A stretch of DNA of 64,000 bases, from NCBI GenBank assembly GCA_963725185.1, contig CAVRXO010000006.1, positions 2,356,001 to 2,420,000 of the forward strand, given 5' to 3'. Positions within the stretch are counted from its first letter, which is position 1. Each line of letters begins with the position of its first letter. The translations under genes were made by a program, and so were the position numbers. Shown here piece by piece: positions 35,506 through 44,481 of this stretch. Below the pieces are notes generated by a model that was not told where the DNA came from, searched no databases, and was given only the letters and a program-made list of their open reading frames with translations. The DNA is from VAZQ01 sp963725185 (GTDB lineage: Bacteria; Pseudomonadota; Alphaproteobacteria; Rhizobiales; Xanthobacteraceae).

Positions 35506-37963
35506 GACAACCACTCCTGGCGGATCCGACGCCAACGCAGGTCGCACCGCGCCCCCGCTGCCCCCGGTGCCACCTCTGCCGCCGGATGCCATGATCATCA
35601 TCCCGGTTCGCAACATGGTGCTTTTTCCCGGCGTCATCCTGCCCATAACGCTGGGGCGCCAGCGCTCGATCGCCGCCGCCCAGCAGGCGGTGCGCGAACA
35701 GCGGCAGGTCGGAATTCTGATGCAGCGGAATGCCGAGATGCCGGATCCGGCGCCCATCGACATGCATCGGATGGGGACGATCGCGAATGTGGTGCGCTAC
35801 ATCACCGGGCCCGACGGCACGCACCATCTGGTATGCCAAGGCGAGCAGCGGTTTCAGATCACGGAGTTCATGGGCGGCTGGCCGTTCCTGGTCGCGCGCG
35901 TCCTGCGGATTCCGGAGCCGGTGACCCAATCGGACGAGATCGAGGCGCGGATGCTCCACCTGCGGGAGCAGGCCGTCGAGGCCGTCCAGCTCTTGCCGCA
36001 GGCGCCGCCGGAATTGCTGGCAGCAGTGCAGGGTGCGCCCACGCCGAGCGCGCTGGCCGATCTGGTCGCGACCTATATGGATGTCTCGCCGGAGGAAAAG
36101 CAGGAGATCCTGGAGACGATCGATCTCAGCGCCCGGATGGAAAAGGTCGCGCGCCTGCTTGCGCACCGCATCGAGGTCATGCGGCTTTCGCGCGAGATCG
36201 GCCTGCAGACCAAGGCCGCGCTCGACGAGCGCCAGCGCGAGGTGCTTTTGCGCGAGCAGATGGCGGCGATTCAGCGCCAGCTCGGCGAAGGCGACGAGGG
36301 CAAGGCCGCGGAGATCGCCGAGCTCGAGGCAGCGATCGCCAAGGCGCAGATGCCCAAGGAGGTCGAGGAGCAGGCCCGCAAGGAGCTGCGGCGCCTGCAG
36401 CGGATGCCGGAAGCGGCCGCCGAATACGGCATGGTGCGAACCTATCTGGACTGGTTGATCGAGCTGCCCTGGGCGCTGCCCGAGGAAACCGCAATCGACA
36501 TCAACGAGGCGCGGCGCATCCTCGACGAGGATCACTACGGCCTCGAGAAGATCAAGCGGCGGATCATCGAATATCTCGCCGTGCGCAAGCTGGCGCCGAA
36601 CGGCAAGGCGCCGATCCTCTGCTTCGTCGGGCCTCCCGGGGTCGGCAAGACCTCGCTCGGCCAGTCGATCGCGCGCGCCATGAATCGCAAATTCGTGCGC
36701 GTGAGCCTGGGCGGCGTGCATGACGAGGCGGAGATCCGCGGTCACCGGCGCACCTATATCGGGGCGCTGCCCGGCAACATCATCCAGGCCATCCGCAAGG
36801 CTGGTACGCGCAATTGCGTCATGATGCTCGACGAGATCGACAAGCTCGGCGCCGGCATTCACGGCGACCCCGGCTCGGCGCTGCTGGAGGTGCTCGATCC
36901 CGAGCAGAACAACACGTTCCGCGACAACTATCTCGCCGTGCCGTTCGATCTCAGCCGCGTGGTCTTCATCACGACCGCGAACATGCTCGACACCATTCCG
37001 GGCCCGCTGCGCGACCGGATGGAGATCATCGGCCTGACCGGCTACACGGCGGAGGAAAAGTTGCAGATCGCCCGCCGGTATCTGGTTCGCCGGCAGCTGG
37101 AAGCCAACGGGCTGCGAGCGGACCAGGTCGAGATCACGGATGAAGCGCTGCGCGCCATCATCCAGTCCTATACGCGTGAAGCCGGGGTGCGTAACCTCGA
37201 GCGCGAGATCGGCAAGACGCTCCGGAACGCGGCGGTCCGCATCGCCGAAGAGCAGGGCGGCCCGATCCGCATCACCGGCGATGATCTCGCCGCCATTCTG
37301 GGCGCACCCCAGTTCGAGAACGAAGTCGCCATGCGCACGAGCGTGCCCGGCGTGGCGACCGGCCTGGCCTGGACGCCGGTCGGCGGCGATATCCTGTTCA
37401 TCGAGGCGACCCGGATTCCCGGCAACGGCAAATTCATTCTGACCGGTCAGCTCGGCGAGGTGATGCGGGAAAGCGCCCAAGCCGCGCTCAGCATCGTCAA
37501 GAACCGGGCCGGATCGATCGGCATCGATGAAAACCGGCTCGCCAAGTCCGACATCCACATCCACATCCCGGCCGGCGCGATCCCGAAGGACGGACCGAGT
37601 GCCGGGGTCGCCATGTTCATGGCCCTGGTTTCGCTCCTGACCGAGCGCACCGTGCGCAGCGACACTGCCATGACGGGCGAGATCAGCCTGCGCGGTCTGG
37701 TATTGCCGGTCGGCGGGATCAAGGAAAAGGTCATCGCCGCACACCGGGCCGGCATCAAGCGCGTGATGCTGCCGGCGCGGAATCGAAAGGACTTCGAGGA
37801 CATTCCCGAAGAGGTCCGCCGCGAGCTTGAATTCATCTGGCTCGAACGCGTCGAGGAGGCGATCTCCTCGGCGCTCGAGCCCAAGGCTCTGGAAGCTGAG
37901 ACGCCGGTGAAGAGTGAACCGTCCGATAAAGCGGTTCGGCAGCTGTCGGGCGTCCATGCATAG
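35498..37963 (+). CDS. lon: ATP-dependent protease Lon
   Basis: 821 aa from the GTG at 35498, six bases after GGAGG; the open frame runs further upstream inside hsp20 but has no site there. After a proline-rich leader, the Lon N-domain starts IIPVRNMVLFPGVILPITLG. Walker A is FVGPPGVGKTSLGQS (about 375) and Walker B VMMLDEIDKLGAG. The protease domain has catalytic Ser in KDGPSAGVAMF (about 700) and Lys in GGIKEKVIAAHRAGIKRV (about 740). It degrades misfolded and regulatory proteins. It may be a second, stress-linked Lon. It overlaps hsp20 and is followed by pncB after 84 bp. Confidence 0.95.
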   Translation: MAETTTPGGSDANAGRTAPPLPPVPPLPPDAMIIIPVRNMVLFPGVILPITLGRQRSIAAAQQAVREQRQVGILMQRNAEMPDPAPIDMHRMGTIANVVRYITGPDGTHHLVCQGEQRFQITEFMGGWPFLVARVLRIPEPVTQSDEIEARMLHLREQAVEAVQLLPQAPPELLAAVQGAPTPSALADLVATYMDVSPEEKQEILETIDLSARMEKVARLLAHRIEVMRLSREIGLQTKAALDERQREVLLREQMAAIQRQLGEGDEGKAAEIAELEAAIAKAQMPKEVEEQARKELRRLQRMPEAAAEYGMVRTYLDWLIELPWALPEETAIDINEARRILDEDHYGLEKIKRRIIEYLAVRKLAPNGKAPILCFVGPPGVGKTSLGQSIARAMNRKFVRVSLGGVHDEAEIRGHRRTYIGALPGNIIQAIRKAGTRNCVMMLDEIDKLGAGIHGDPGSALLEVLDPEQNNTFRDNYLAVPFDLSRVVFITTANMLDTIPGPLRDRMEIIGLTGYTAEEKLQIARRYLVRRQLEANGLRADQVEITDEALRAIIQSYTREAGVRNLEREIGKTLRNAAVRIAEEQGGPIRITGDDLAAILGAPQFENEVAMRTSVPGVATGLAWTPVGGDILFIEATRIPGNGKFILTGQLGEVMRESAQAALSIVKNRAGSIGIDENRLAKSDIHIHIPAGAIPKDGPSAGVAMFMALVSLLTERTVRSDTAMTGEISLRGLVLPVGGIKEKVIAAHRAGIKRVMLPARNRKDFEDIPEEVRRELEFIWLERVEEAISSALEPKALEAETPVKSEPSDKAVRQLSGVHA

Positions 37964-38047
37964 ACGTGTCCCAAGTCGTTCGGGATTGAGGCGAGGTCCG
38001 CGGGCGGCCCGCATTTTTGCAACAGCGCTCGACTCGCGGAACCGGAC

Positions 38048-39422
38048 GTGAATCCCTTGGCCGGCGCGCTGCTTACCGATCTCTATCAGCTCAACATGAT
38101 CCAGGCCTATCTGGATCATGGCGAGACCAAGCCCGCGGTATTCGAGTTTTTCATGCGCAAGTTGCCGGCGCGCCGCGGGTTTCTCATGGCGGCCGGGCTC
38201 GATCAGGCGCTCGAATATTTGGAGCAGCTGCGGTTTTCAGACCGCGAGATCGAATGGCTGGACAAGACCGGGCGCTTCCAGCCGAATTTCCTCGATTATC
38301 TGTCGGGCTTACGGTTCACCGGCGATGCTGCACGCCATGCCGGAAGGAACCATATTCTTCGCCGACGAACCGATCCTGCGCGTGACCGCCCCCATGCCGG
38401 AGGCCCAGCTGGTCGAGACGCGGCTCATCAACATCCTGCATTTCCAGTCCCTGATCGCCAGCAAGGCGGCGCGTGTGGTTCTGGCGGCTCCGGGCAAGCT
38501 GCTGGTCGATTTCGGATTGCGCCGCTCGCACGGTGCCGAGGCCGGTCTCATGGCGGCGCGGGCGAGCTATGTGGCGGGCTTCGCCGGCACTGCCACGGTC
38601 GAGGCCGAGCAATTGTGGGGGATCCCGACTTTCGGCACTATGGCGCATTCCTTCATCCAGGCGTTTGACGACGAAGCCGAGGCGTTCGAGAAGTTTGCCC
38701 GTTCGCGGCCCGAGAACCTCACCTTTCTCATCGACACCTATGATACCGAGGCGGCGGCCAAAAAGGTCGTCAGGCTGGCGCCGCGCCTCAAGGCCGCAGG
38801 CATTGCGATCCGAGCCGTCCGGCTGGACAGCGGTGATTTGACGGCACTCTCCAAGAGCGTTCGACGCATTCTTGACGCCGGCGGTCTCGGGGAGGTCACG
38901 ATCTTTGCGAGCGGAGGATTCGACGAAGACTCGATTGCCGCCATTGTGGCGGCCGGCGCGCCGATCGACGGCTTCGGGGTCGGCACCAGCCTCACCACCT
39001 CTTCGGACGTGCCGGCGCTCGATTGCGCCTACAAGCTCGAGGAATATGCCGGCCTGGCGCGCCGCAAGCGCTCGAGCGGCAAGGCGACGTGGCCAGGCCG
39101 CAAGCAGGTCTGGCGTCGTTATGGCGCGGATGGCCGCATGTCCGGCGACGTCATGTCGATCGAGGGCGATGCGCAGGCCGGCGAGCCGCTGCTCGAACCG
39201 GTGATGCGGGGCGGACGACGTATCGCACCACGCCCGACGCTTGCGGACAGCCGGGCGCGCGCGGCGCGCGGTCTGGCACGCCTGCCCGAGGCGTTGCGTC
39301 GGCTTGAGCCCGGCACCACCTACCCGGTCGAAGTGACAGCGGCGCTTGCCGAGCTCGCCGCCGCGGTCGATCGCCGCATCGCCGGGCGCGAGCAGCAATG
39401 CGCTGGGGAGGAGCAACCGTGA
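38048..39422 (+). CDS. pncB: nicotinate phosphoribosyltransferase (frameshifted)
   Basis: Starts LAGALLTDLYQLNMIQAYLD, VFEFFMRKLPARRGFLMAAG, the N-terminal signature of the family. The frame breaks at 38327-38330 (LRFTGDA, then HAMPEGTIFFADEPILRVTA). It continues with ETRLINILHFQSLIASKAAR, DFGLRRSHGAEAGLMAARAS, GTMAHSFIQAFDDE and RAVRLDSGDLTALSKSVRRI. One base removed gives 457 aa. It makes nicotinate mononucleotide from nicotinate and PRPP (NAD salvage). Its TGA overlaps the GTG of the next gene as GTGA, and that neighbour makes its substrate. Confidence 0.87.
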
Positions 39423-40057
39423 CCGAGCGCATGACCGTCGGCGATCGCGACATCCTGCTGATTGTCGATGTTCAGAATGATTTCTGCCCCGGCGGCGGGC
39501 TTGCGGTCCCGCACGGCGACGAGATCTTACCGCTGGTCAATCGCCTGGCCGCGCGTTTTCAACATGTCGCGCTGACGCAGGATTGGCATCCGCGCGAGCA
39601 TCTTTCGTTTGCCAGCAGCTATCCGGGCAAAAGGCCGTACGAGACCGTCGAGCTGTCGTACGGGACGCAAGTGCTTTGGCCGGATCATTGCGTGCAGGGA
39701 ACGCGCGGGGCGGATTTCCACGCCGACCTTGCGGTGCCGCATGCGGAGCTTGTCCTGCGCAAGGGTTATCACCGGGAAATCGATTCCTATTCGGCATTTG
39801 TCGAGAACGACCGCAAGACCGCCACCGGCCTTGCGGGCTATCTGCGCGAACGCGGTTTCACGCGGATTTTTGTCGGGGGGCTCGCGTTCGATTTCTGCGT
39901 GCGCTATTCGGCCGAGGATGCCCATCGCGAAGGATTCGAGGTGACGGTGGTCGAGGACGCCTGCCGCGGCATCGACGTCGCCGGTTCCATGGCGCAGACG
40001 CGGCGCCGCCTGGCTGAGTTGGGCATTCCCTGCATCGACGCCGAGACGGTCGGATAA
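39419..40057 (+). CDS. pncA: nicotinamidase (isochorismatase family)
   Basis: 212 aa from the GTG at 39419, seven bases after GGGGAGG. The catalytic set is complete: Asp in LLIVDVQNDFCPGGGLAVP, Lys in LVLRKGYHREIDSYSAF and the nucleophile Cys in GLAFDFCVRYSAEDA; metal-site residues are in TQDWHPREHLSFAS. It hydrolyses nicotinamide to nicotinate, the substrate of PncB encoded just upstream with a 4-bp overlap. The pair recycles NAD breakdown products. It is the last gene of the run hsp20-lon-pncB-pncA and converges on the next gene. Confidence 0.92.
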   Translation: MTERMTVGDRDILLIVDVQNDFCPGGGLAVPHGDEILPLVNRLAARFQHVALTQDWHPREHLSFASSYPGKRPYETVELSYGTQVLWPDHCVQGTRGADFHADLAVPHAELVLRKGYHREIDSYSAFVENDRKTATGLAGYLRERGFTRIFVGGLAFDFCVRYSAEDAHREGFEVTVVEDACRGIDVAGSMAQTRRRLAELGIPCIDAETVG

Positions 40058-40066
40058 GCCGATCGA

Positions 40067-40618
40067 TCATCGCCTGATTTTGATCTCGCGCTCGATTTCC
40101 TCCAGCGTGTAGGGCGCGGCGTTGGGGTCGTGCGATCTCCATCCTTCCTTCCGGTAGGCAGCGGCTCGCAGCCGTACATTCACCGCGCCGCGATCCAAGA
40201 TCGCTTCACAGCGAGCTTTGTCGGCCTCCGGAACCCGGGCTGCCACCAAGGTGGCGCCGCGTCGCAGGCTTTCGGCGATCTCGTGCGCCTCTTCGCCGCT
40301 GATGCCGGCCTCGGTCAGGACACCAAGCGCGCCGCCCGCCAGACCTCCGGCTGCAGCGCCCGCGGCGGTTGCGGCAAGCCATCCGGTCGCCACCACCGGC
40401 CCTATGCCCGGGATGGCGATCAACCCCAGCCCGGTCAGAAGTCCGGCAAGGCCGCCGACCGCCGCACCGATCTCGGCGCCCCTGGCGGCTCCGCTCACTC
40501 GGTCGCCGCGCGTGATGACGCTGATATCGTGCTCCGGCACGCCGGTTTTCTTGAGCTCCGAAACCGCATCGGCAGCCAAGTCGTGGTCATCGTATAGACG
40601 TACGATCACAACAATCAT
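40067..40618 (-). CDS. general stress-type protein with glycine-zipper hydrophobic core
   Basis: 183 aa. The N-terminus (MIVVIVRLYDDHDLAADAVS, ELKKTGVPEHDISVITR) is a ferredoxin-like half typical of general stress protein 17M / YflT-like proteins. A long alanine/glycine hydrophobic region follows (GAEIGAAVGGLAGLLTGLGL, VVATGWLAATAAGAAAGGLA), then VLTEAGISGEEAHEIAESLR and a polar tail. Similar proteins accumulate under stress in rhizobia and may associate with membranes. It is downstream of a second Nramp gene on the same strand with a 197-bp spacer. No EcfG motif was found upstream. Function unknown. Confidence 0.75.
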   Translation of the reverse strand: MIVVIVRLYDDHDLAADAVSELKKTGVPEHDISVITRGDRVSGAARGAEIGAAVGGLAGLLTGLGLIAIPGIGPVVATGWLAATAAGAAAGGLAGGALGVLTEAGISGEEAHEIAESLRRGATLVAARVPEADKARCEAILDRGAVNVRLRAAAYRKEGWRSHDPNAAPYTLEEIEREIKIRR

Positions 40619-40814
40619 GTTTCCATTCCTCCACTCTCATCCTGCGCCTTGGCGAGCCGGATATCGTCAATTAACGCTTGGTTCGGGACTTTGATCCGTG
40701 TCGATGCCTGCGCGGGGCCGATCGCCACGGATTTTCGCCTCTGTTCGCGCGCCCGCGGACTCATTGGTCTCGAGGACCCTTCGGGAGCGAAAACGAAACC
40801 GCTCCGCCAAGTTC

Positions 40815-42086
40815 TTAGCCCCACAATCCGGCAAGCCCCGAATATACCCCGAATAACACCGATGCCGCGATGACGATCGCGACAAGGGCAGCGTAGACCC
40901 CGCTCAGGCGGTGCGGCTCGGGCAGCCGGCGGGCCAGCAGATAGAGGAATCCCAGCACGATCGGCAGCAGCAGGGCATTCATGACCTGCACGCCGACGCT
41001 GAGACTGACGAGATTGATGCCGGACATGATGATGAGGGCGCCGGCCACCAGGGTTGCGGTGTAGATGCCGTAGAACCAGGGCGCTTCCTGCGGCTCATGC
41101 TCGAGCGAATGCTTGGCGCCCAAAACCTCGCTCAGGGTGCGCGCGGCGGTCAGCGTCACCACGATGGTAGCGACCAGGGCCGAGCCCGAGAGGCCGAGAG
41201 CGAACAACAGCTTGCCGGTGGTCTCGCCAAGAAACGGGGTGATGGCTTGGGCAATTTGCTCGACGGTATCGAGCGCGCCGGACCCGGTCTTGCCGCTCAA
41301 TGTCGCCGCGGTCGCGATCAGGACCGCCGCCATGATGACCTGGGTCAGCACGGCCCCGAAAGCAGTGTCGAGCCGGGCGGCCGGCTGGTCTTCGAGCGTG
41401 AGCTTCTTTTCCACTACCGACGATTGCTGGTAGAACACCATCCACGGCATGATCACCGCACCGATATTGGCGGCGACGAGATAGAGATATTTCGGATCGC
41501 GCCAGGCGATATCGATCGAGCCGGCGGCGAGATCGGCCAGACCCGGCTGCGCGCGCCAAGCGACCGCCAGGAACACCAGCTCGAACAACCCGACCGCAAT
41601 CGCGATCCGCTCGACCGCGAGATAGGAGCCGCGATACGCCATGTAGATCAGCGCGGCGACGACCAGCACCATGGTGGCGGGCGCCGGCACGCCGAACAGC
41701 AGGCCGACGCCGGCGAGCCCGCTCAGCTCGCTCAGCAGCGCCCCGATGCAGGAGATCACCAGCGTGCCCACCGAGACCCAGGCCCAGCCGCGGCCGAACT
41801 GGTCCCCGATCAATTCAGCGTGGCCCTTGCGGGTGATGATGCCGAGCCGCACGGTGAGCTCCTGCACCACGTACAGGATCGGCACCAATATGACCTGCAG
41901 CAGCAGGAGCCCATACCCCCACTCGGCTCCGCTTTGCGCCGCCGTGATGATGCTGCCCGCATCCGTATCGGCGAGCATGACCACCAAGCCGGGGCCTGCC
42001 ACGGCGACAAAATGACGCCAGTTCAGATGGCCGGGACGGCGAGGGGCGGCAGTGGATGGGTTCATGGATGGGTTCATCAGTAACAC
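40815..42086 (-). CDS. second Nramp-superfamily transporter with atypical motifs
   Basis: 423 aa with about eleven helices. The first helix has GPGLVVMLADTDAGSIITAA: the Asp of DPGN is kept, but Pro-Gly-Asn is replaced by TDA. The helix-6 region reads NIGAVIMPWMVFYQQSSVVE, with MPW instead of MPH. These replacements differ from those of the first Nramp gene, so the two are separate lineages with probably different substrates; Mg2+ or an uncharacterised cation are options. Several alternative starts lie in the first 8 codons (MLLMNPSMNPS); I keep the longest. The nearest co-directional neighbour is the general stress-type gene. Confidence 0.8.
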   Translation of the reverse strand: MLLMNPSMNPSTAAPRRPGHLNWRHFVAVAGPGLVVMLADTDAGSIITAAQSGAEWGYGLLLLQVILVPILYVVQELTVRLGIITRKGHAELIGDQFGRGWAWVSVGTLVISCIGALLSELSGLAGVGLLFGVPAPATMVLVVAALIYMAYRGSYLAVERIAIAVGLFELVFLAVAWRAQPGLADLAAGSIDIAWRDPKYLYLVAANIGAVIMPWMVFYQQSSVVEKKLTLEDQPAARLDTAFGAVLTQVIMAAVLIATAATLSGKTGSGALDTVEQIAQAITPFLGETTGKLLFALGLSGSALVATIVVTLTAARTLSEVLGAKHSLEHEPQEAPWFYGIYTATLVAGALIIMSGINLVSLSVGVQVMNALLLPIVLGFLYLLARRLPEPHRLSGVYAALVAIVIAASVLFGVYSGLAGLWG

Positions 42087-42379
42087 CTACACGAGCGCGC
42101 GCAACATGCATTAGTGCCGTTTGATCCGCAATATTGACGATACATTTTGCTTGATCTTCCCTTGCTCGAAATTATTCCAGAATAGATTGGTTCTAAACTC
42201 GGTGCGCCGCCGACCTCGGAGCGAGAATTCCAGCTGCCCCAGGTTGCCCCGTCCCGATGCCGCCGGTACATCCTGCCCAGGCATGCGGCCCCGGAGTGGC
42301 GGCTCGGATCGGCTTCAAGGGCCGGCGGCGGCTTCATGCTGCTTAAGCCCGGCTTCGGCATCGCTTTGGAGGGGCTCGA

Positions 42380-43408
42380 ATGTTTGTTTTGACGAGCAAA
42401 ACCGCCGGTGCGCGGGCGGCCGCACTCGACCTGCGCCGCCTTGCGACGATCGCCGGCGTGATCGTGGCCACCTGTCTGCGTGGCGCTCCGGCCAACGCGC
42501 AGGATTGGCCGACCAAGCCGGTTCGCGTCGTTTCGCCGTTCGCCGCCGGCGGAAGCTCCGACACCATGGGGCGCATCGTCGCCGAGAATCTGAGCCAGCG
42601 GATGCACCAGCAATTCTACATCGAGAACCGCGGCGGAGCCGGGGGCTTGATCGGATCGGCCGCGGTGGCGAATTCGCCACCCGACGGCTATACGTTCTTG
42701 ATCTCCAGCATCGGGACCCACGTCATCGCGCCCGCCACCAGCGCAAATCCCGGTTATGACCCGATTGCGAGCTTCACCCATGTGGCGTTCGTGGGCGGTC
42801 CGCCGACGGTCCTTGCGGTCAATCCTGCCCTCGGCGTGCGCTCGTTCAAGGAACTGCTGGCGCTCCTCCGGCGCAGAAGCGAGGCCCTGCCTTACGTATC
42901 GCCCGGTCCCGGCACGATCGGAAACCTGCTTGCCGAGTACTGGGCCGAGAAGGAATCCGTCAAGCTCCTGCACGTTGCCTACAAGGGCGCCGGGCAGGCC
43001 ATCAACGACCTGGTCGCCGGCCACGTGCAGATGGGTTCGATCACCTGGACGGCGGCGCTCGGCCAGATGCAGGCCAAGACCATCATCCCATTGGCTGTCT
43101 CGTCGGCGCGGCGCATGCCGGAATTCGCCGAGGTTCCGACCTTTCGCGAGCTCGGCTATCCCGAGCTCGCGGTGACCACGTGGTTCGGCTTTGCGGCACC
43201 GGCCGGATTGCCGCGGGACATCGCGTTGCGGATGAATCAGGAGATCGGCAACGCCCTCGACACCGCGAGCGTCAAGGATCGCTTGATGGCGGAGGGTTTC
43301 GAGCTCCAGAAAATGTCACCCGAGGAGCTCACCGCCTTCATCCGCGACGGGCTCGACCGATGGGGACCGTTGGCAAAGCGGCTGATGTCGGCCGACGCGG
43401 GCAAGTGA
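42380..43408 (+). CDS. TctC/Bug solute receptor, copy 3
   Basis: 342 aa. A signal peptide ends near residue 40 (GAPANA-QDW). Classical Bug blocks are WPTKPVRVVSPFAAGGSSDT, YIENRGGAGGLIGSAAVANS, PPDGYTFLI, LLHVAYKGAGQAINDLVAGH and VPTFRELGYPELAVTTWFGF. It binds a small carboxylate-like ligand in the periplasm. It precedes a polysaccharide deacetylase by 116 bp on the same strand. No permease genes are near. The 293-bp region before it, shared with the divergent Nramp gene, shows no EcfG or perfect FNR site. Confidence 0.88.
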   Translation: MFVLTSKTAGARAAALDLRRLATIAGVIVATCLRGAPANAQDWPTKPVRVVSPFAAGGSSDTMGRIVAENLSQRMHQQFYIENRGGAGGLIGSAAVANSPPDGYTFLISSIGTHVIAPATSANPGYDPIASFTHVAFVGGPPTVLAVNPALGVRSFKELLALLRRRSEALPYVSPGPGTIGNLLAEYWAEKESVKLLHVAYKGAGQAINDLVAGHVQMGSITWTAALGQMQAKTIIPLAVSSARRMPEFAEVPTFRELGYPELAVTTWFGFAAPAGLPRDIALRMNQEIGNALDTASVKDRLMAEGFELQKMSPEELTAFIRDGLDRWGPLAKRLMSADAGK

Positions 43409-43524
43409 GCGCGCGACGGCGCCGCCGCGGATTTATAAACAATTGTATAAACTGGAGAAGCGTCGTATTGAGCTGGCAAAACGGGTGGGGCAGCTGCAAC
43501 CATCAAGGTGCAAGGAGATAGGCC

Positions 43525-44394
43525 ATGCTTAAGGAATACCACCATGACGGAAAGTTTTCTTGGCCCGACAACCAGCGCGTTGCGGTGGCCCTGACGTTCG
43601 ATTTCCAGGGTGGCGAGGACGTCCGGCCGGGTCCGGATGGAATGATGGACCATGAGGAATACACCCAGGCCGAATACGGTCCGCATACTGCGATCTGGAG
43701 GATTTTGAGGGTTCTGGAAGAGGAAGGCGTGAAGGCGACCTTCAATACCTGCGGCGGGATTGCGGAGCGCTACCCGGCCGCCACCAAGGCGATCGTGGCC
43801 CAAGGGCATGAAGTTGCCGGGCATGGCTATCATCACGAAGTCGCGCGCGACCTGACCCGGGAGCAGGAAACCGATGTCATGCGGCGGACCACCGCCATGA
43901 TCCGCAGCGTCACCGGACGAACACCGGTCGGCTGGCGCTCATGCACCCAGAGCCCCAACAGTTTGGAGCTTCTGATGGAGCATGGCTATCTGTTCAACAG
44001 CAATTCCTTCTCCCACGATCTGCCGTTCCTGTGGGAAGCGAACGGGCGCGTTCTCGTCGAGCTTCCGCGCCAGCCTTTCGGTGACGGCCGCACCTACCAG
44101 CACCGCAACAACGATGCCGGCAATCCGCACGATACGCTCTTGGTCTGGAAGGCGATGTTCGACGAGTTCCACGAGGAATCCAAGCTCGCGCCGGCCTACT
44201 GTCCGTTCCAGTTCCATCCCTACATTTCCGGCCGGCCCGGGCGCGCCAAGACCCTGCGCAGCATCATCCAGCACATGAAAAAGGCCGACGGCGTCTGGTT
44301 TGCGACCGGCAGCGAGGTTGCCCGCTGGTGCCTCGAGAAAGTGTTCAAAGCGGAGCACGCGAAGGCCGCCCCCCGGATGGCTGCGGTGTCCTAG
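43525..44394 (+). CDS. polysaccharide deacetylase (NodB-homology) family protein
   Basis: 289 aa, no signal peptide, so cytoplasmic. NodB motif 1 is VALTFDFQGGED (metal and catalytic Asp) and motif 2 is GHEVAGHGYHHEVARDL (H-x-x-x-H). Motif 3 is near VGWRSCTQSPNS, and later blocks are FLWEANGRVLVELP and CPFQFHPYISGRPGR. Cytoplasmic members of this shape (PgdA/PuuE group) include allantoinase-like and cyclic-imide-type amidohydrolases, so a small-molecule C-N hydrolase is more likely than a cell-wall enzyme. Its place between two solute receptors suggests it processes an imported compound. Confidence 0.83.
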   Translation: MLKEYHHDGKFSWPDNQRVAVALTFDFQGGEDVRPGPDGMMDHEEYTQAEYGPHTAIWRILRVLEEEGVKATFNTCGGIAERYPAATKAIVAQGHEVAGHGYHHEVARDLTREQETDVMRRTTAMIRSVTGRTPVGWRSCTQSPNSLELLMEHGYLFNSNSFSHDLPFLWEANGRVLVELPRQPFGDGRTYQHRNNDAGNPHDTLLVWKAMFDEFHEESKLAPAYCPFQFHPYISGRPGRAKTLRSIIQHMKKADGVWFATGSEVARWCLEKVFKAEHAKAAPRMAAVS

Positions 44395-44396
44395 CT

Positions 44397-44481
44397 AGCA
44401 TTTTCGCATTGTCGCATTCTCGGACGGAAAACCGGATTCCGCCCCTGCCTTCGCGAGGGCGGGGCTTTTCCTGAAAATGCT
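44397..44481. terminator. bidirectional terminator between convergent genes
   Basis: AGCATTTTC (44397-44405) pairs with GAAAATGCT (44473-44481). Inside it GGAAAA pairs with TTTTCC and CCGCCC with GGGCGG. The nested stem lies between the stops of the deacetylase and of the converging TctC gene. Confidence 0.6.

Noticed and set aside
35471..38119. 882-aa frame antisense to lon
   Set aside because: Mirror of lon codon structure; the translation is Asp/Arg/His-rich without motifs.
40615..40824. 69-aa minus-strand frame between Nramp 2 and the general stress-type gene
   Set aside because: It overlaps both neighbours by a few bases as real operon genes do, but starts at GTG, lacks a ribosome site and has no recognisable pattern. 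A remnant cannot be excluded.
42125..42140. TTGACG and CAATATTG near the Nramp 2 / TctC 3 divergent region
   Set aside because: Looks like FNR half-sites, but no full dyad with correct spacing.
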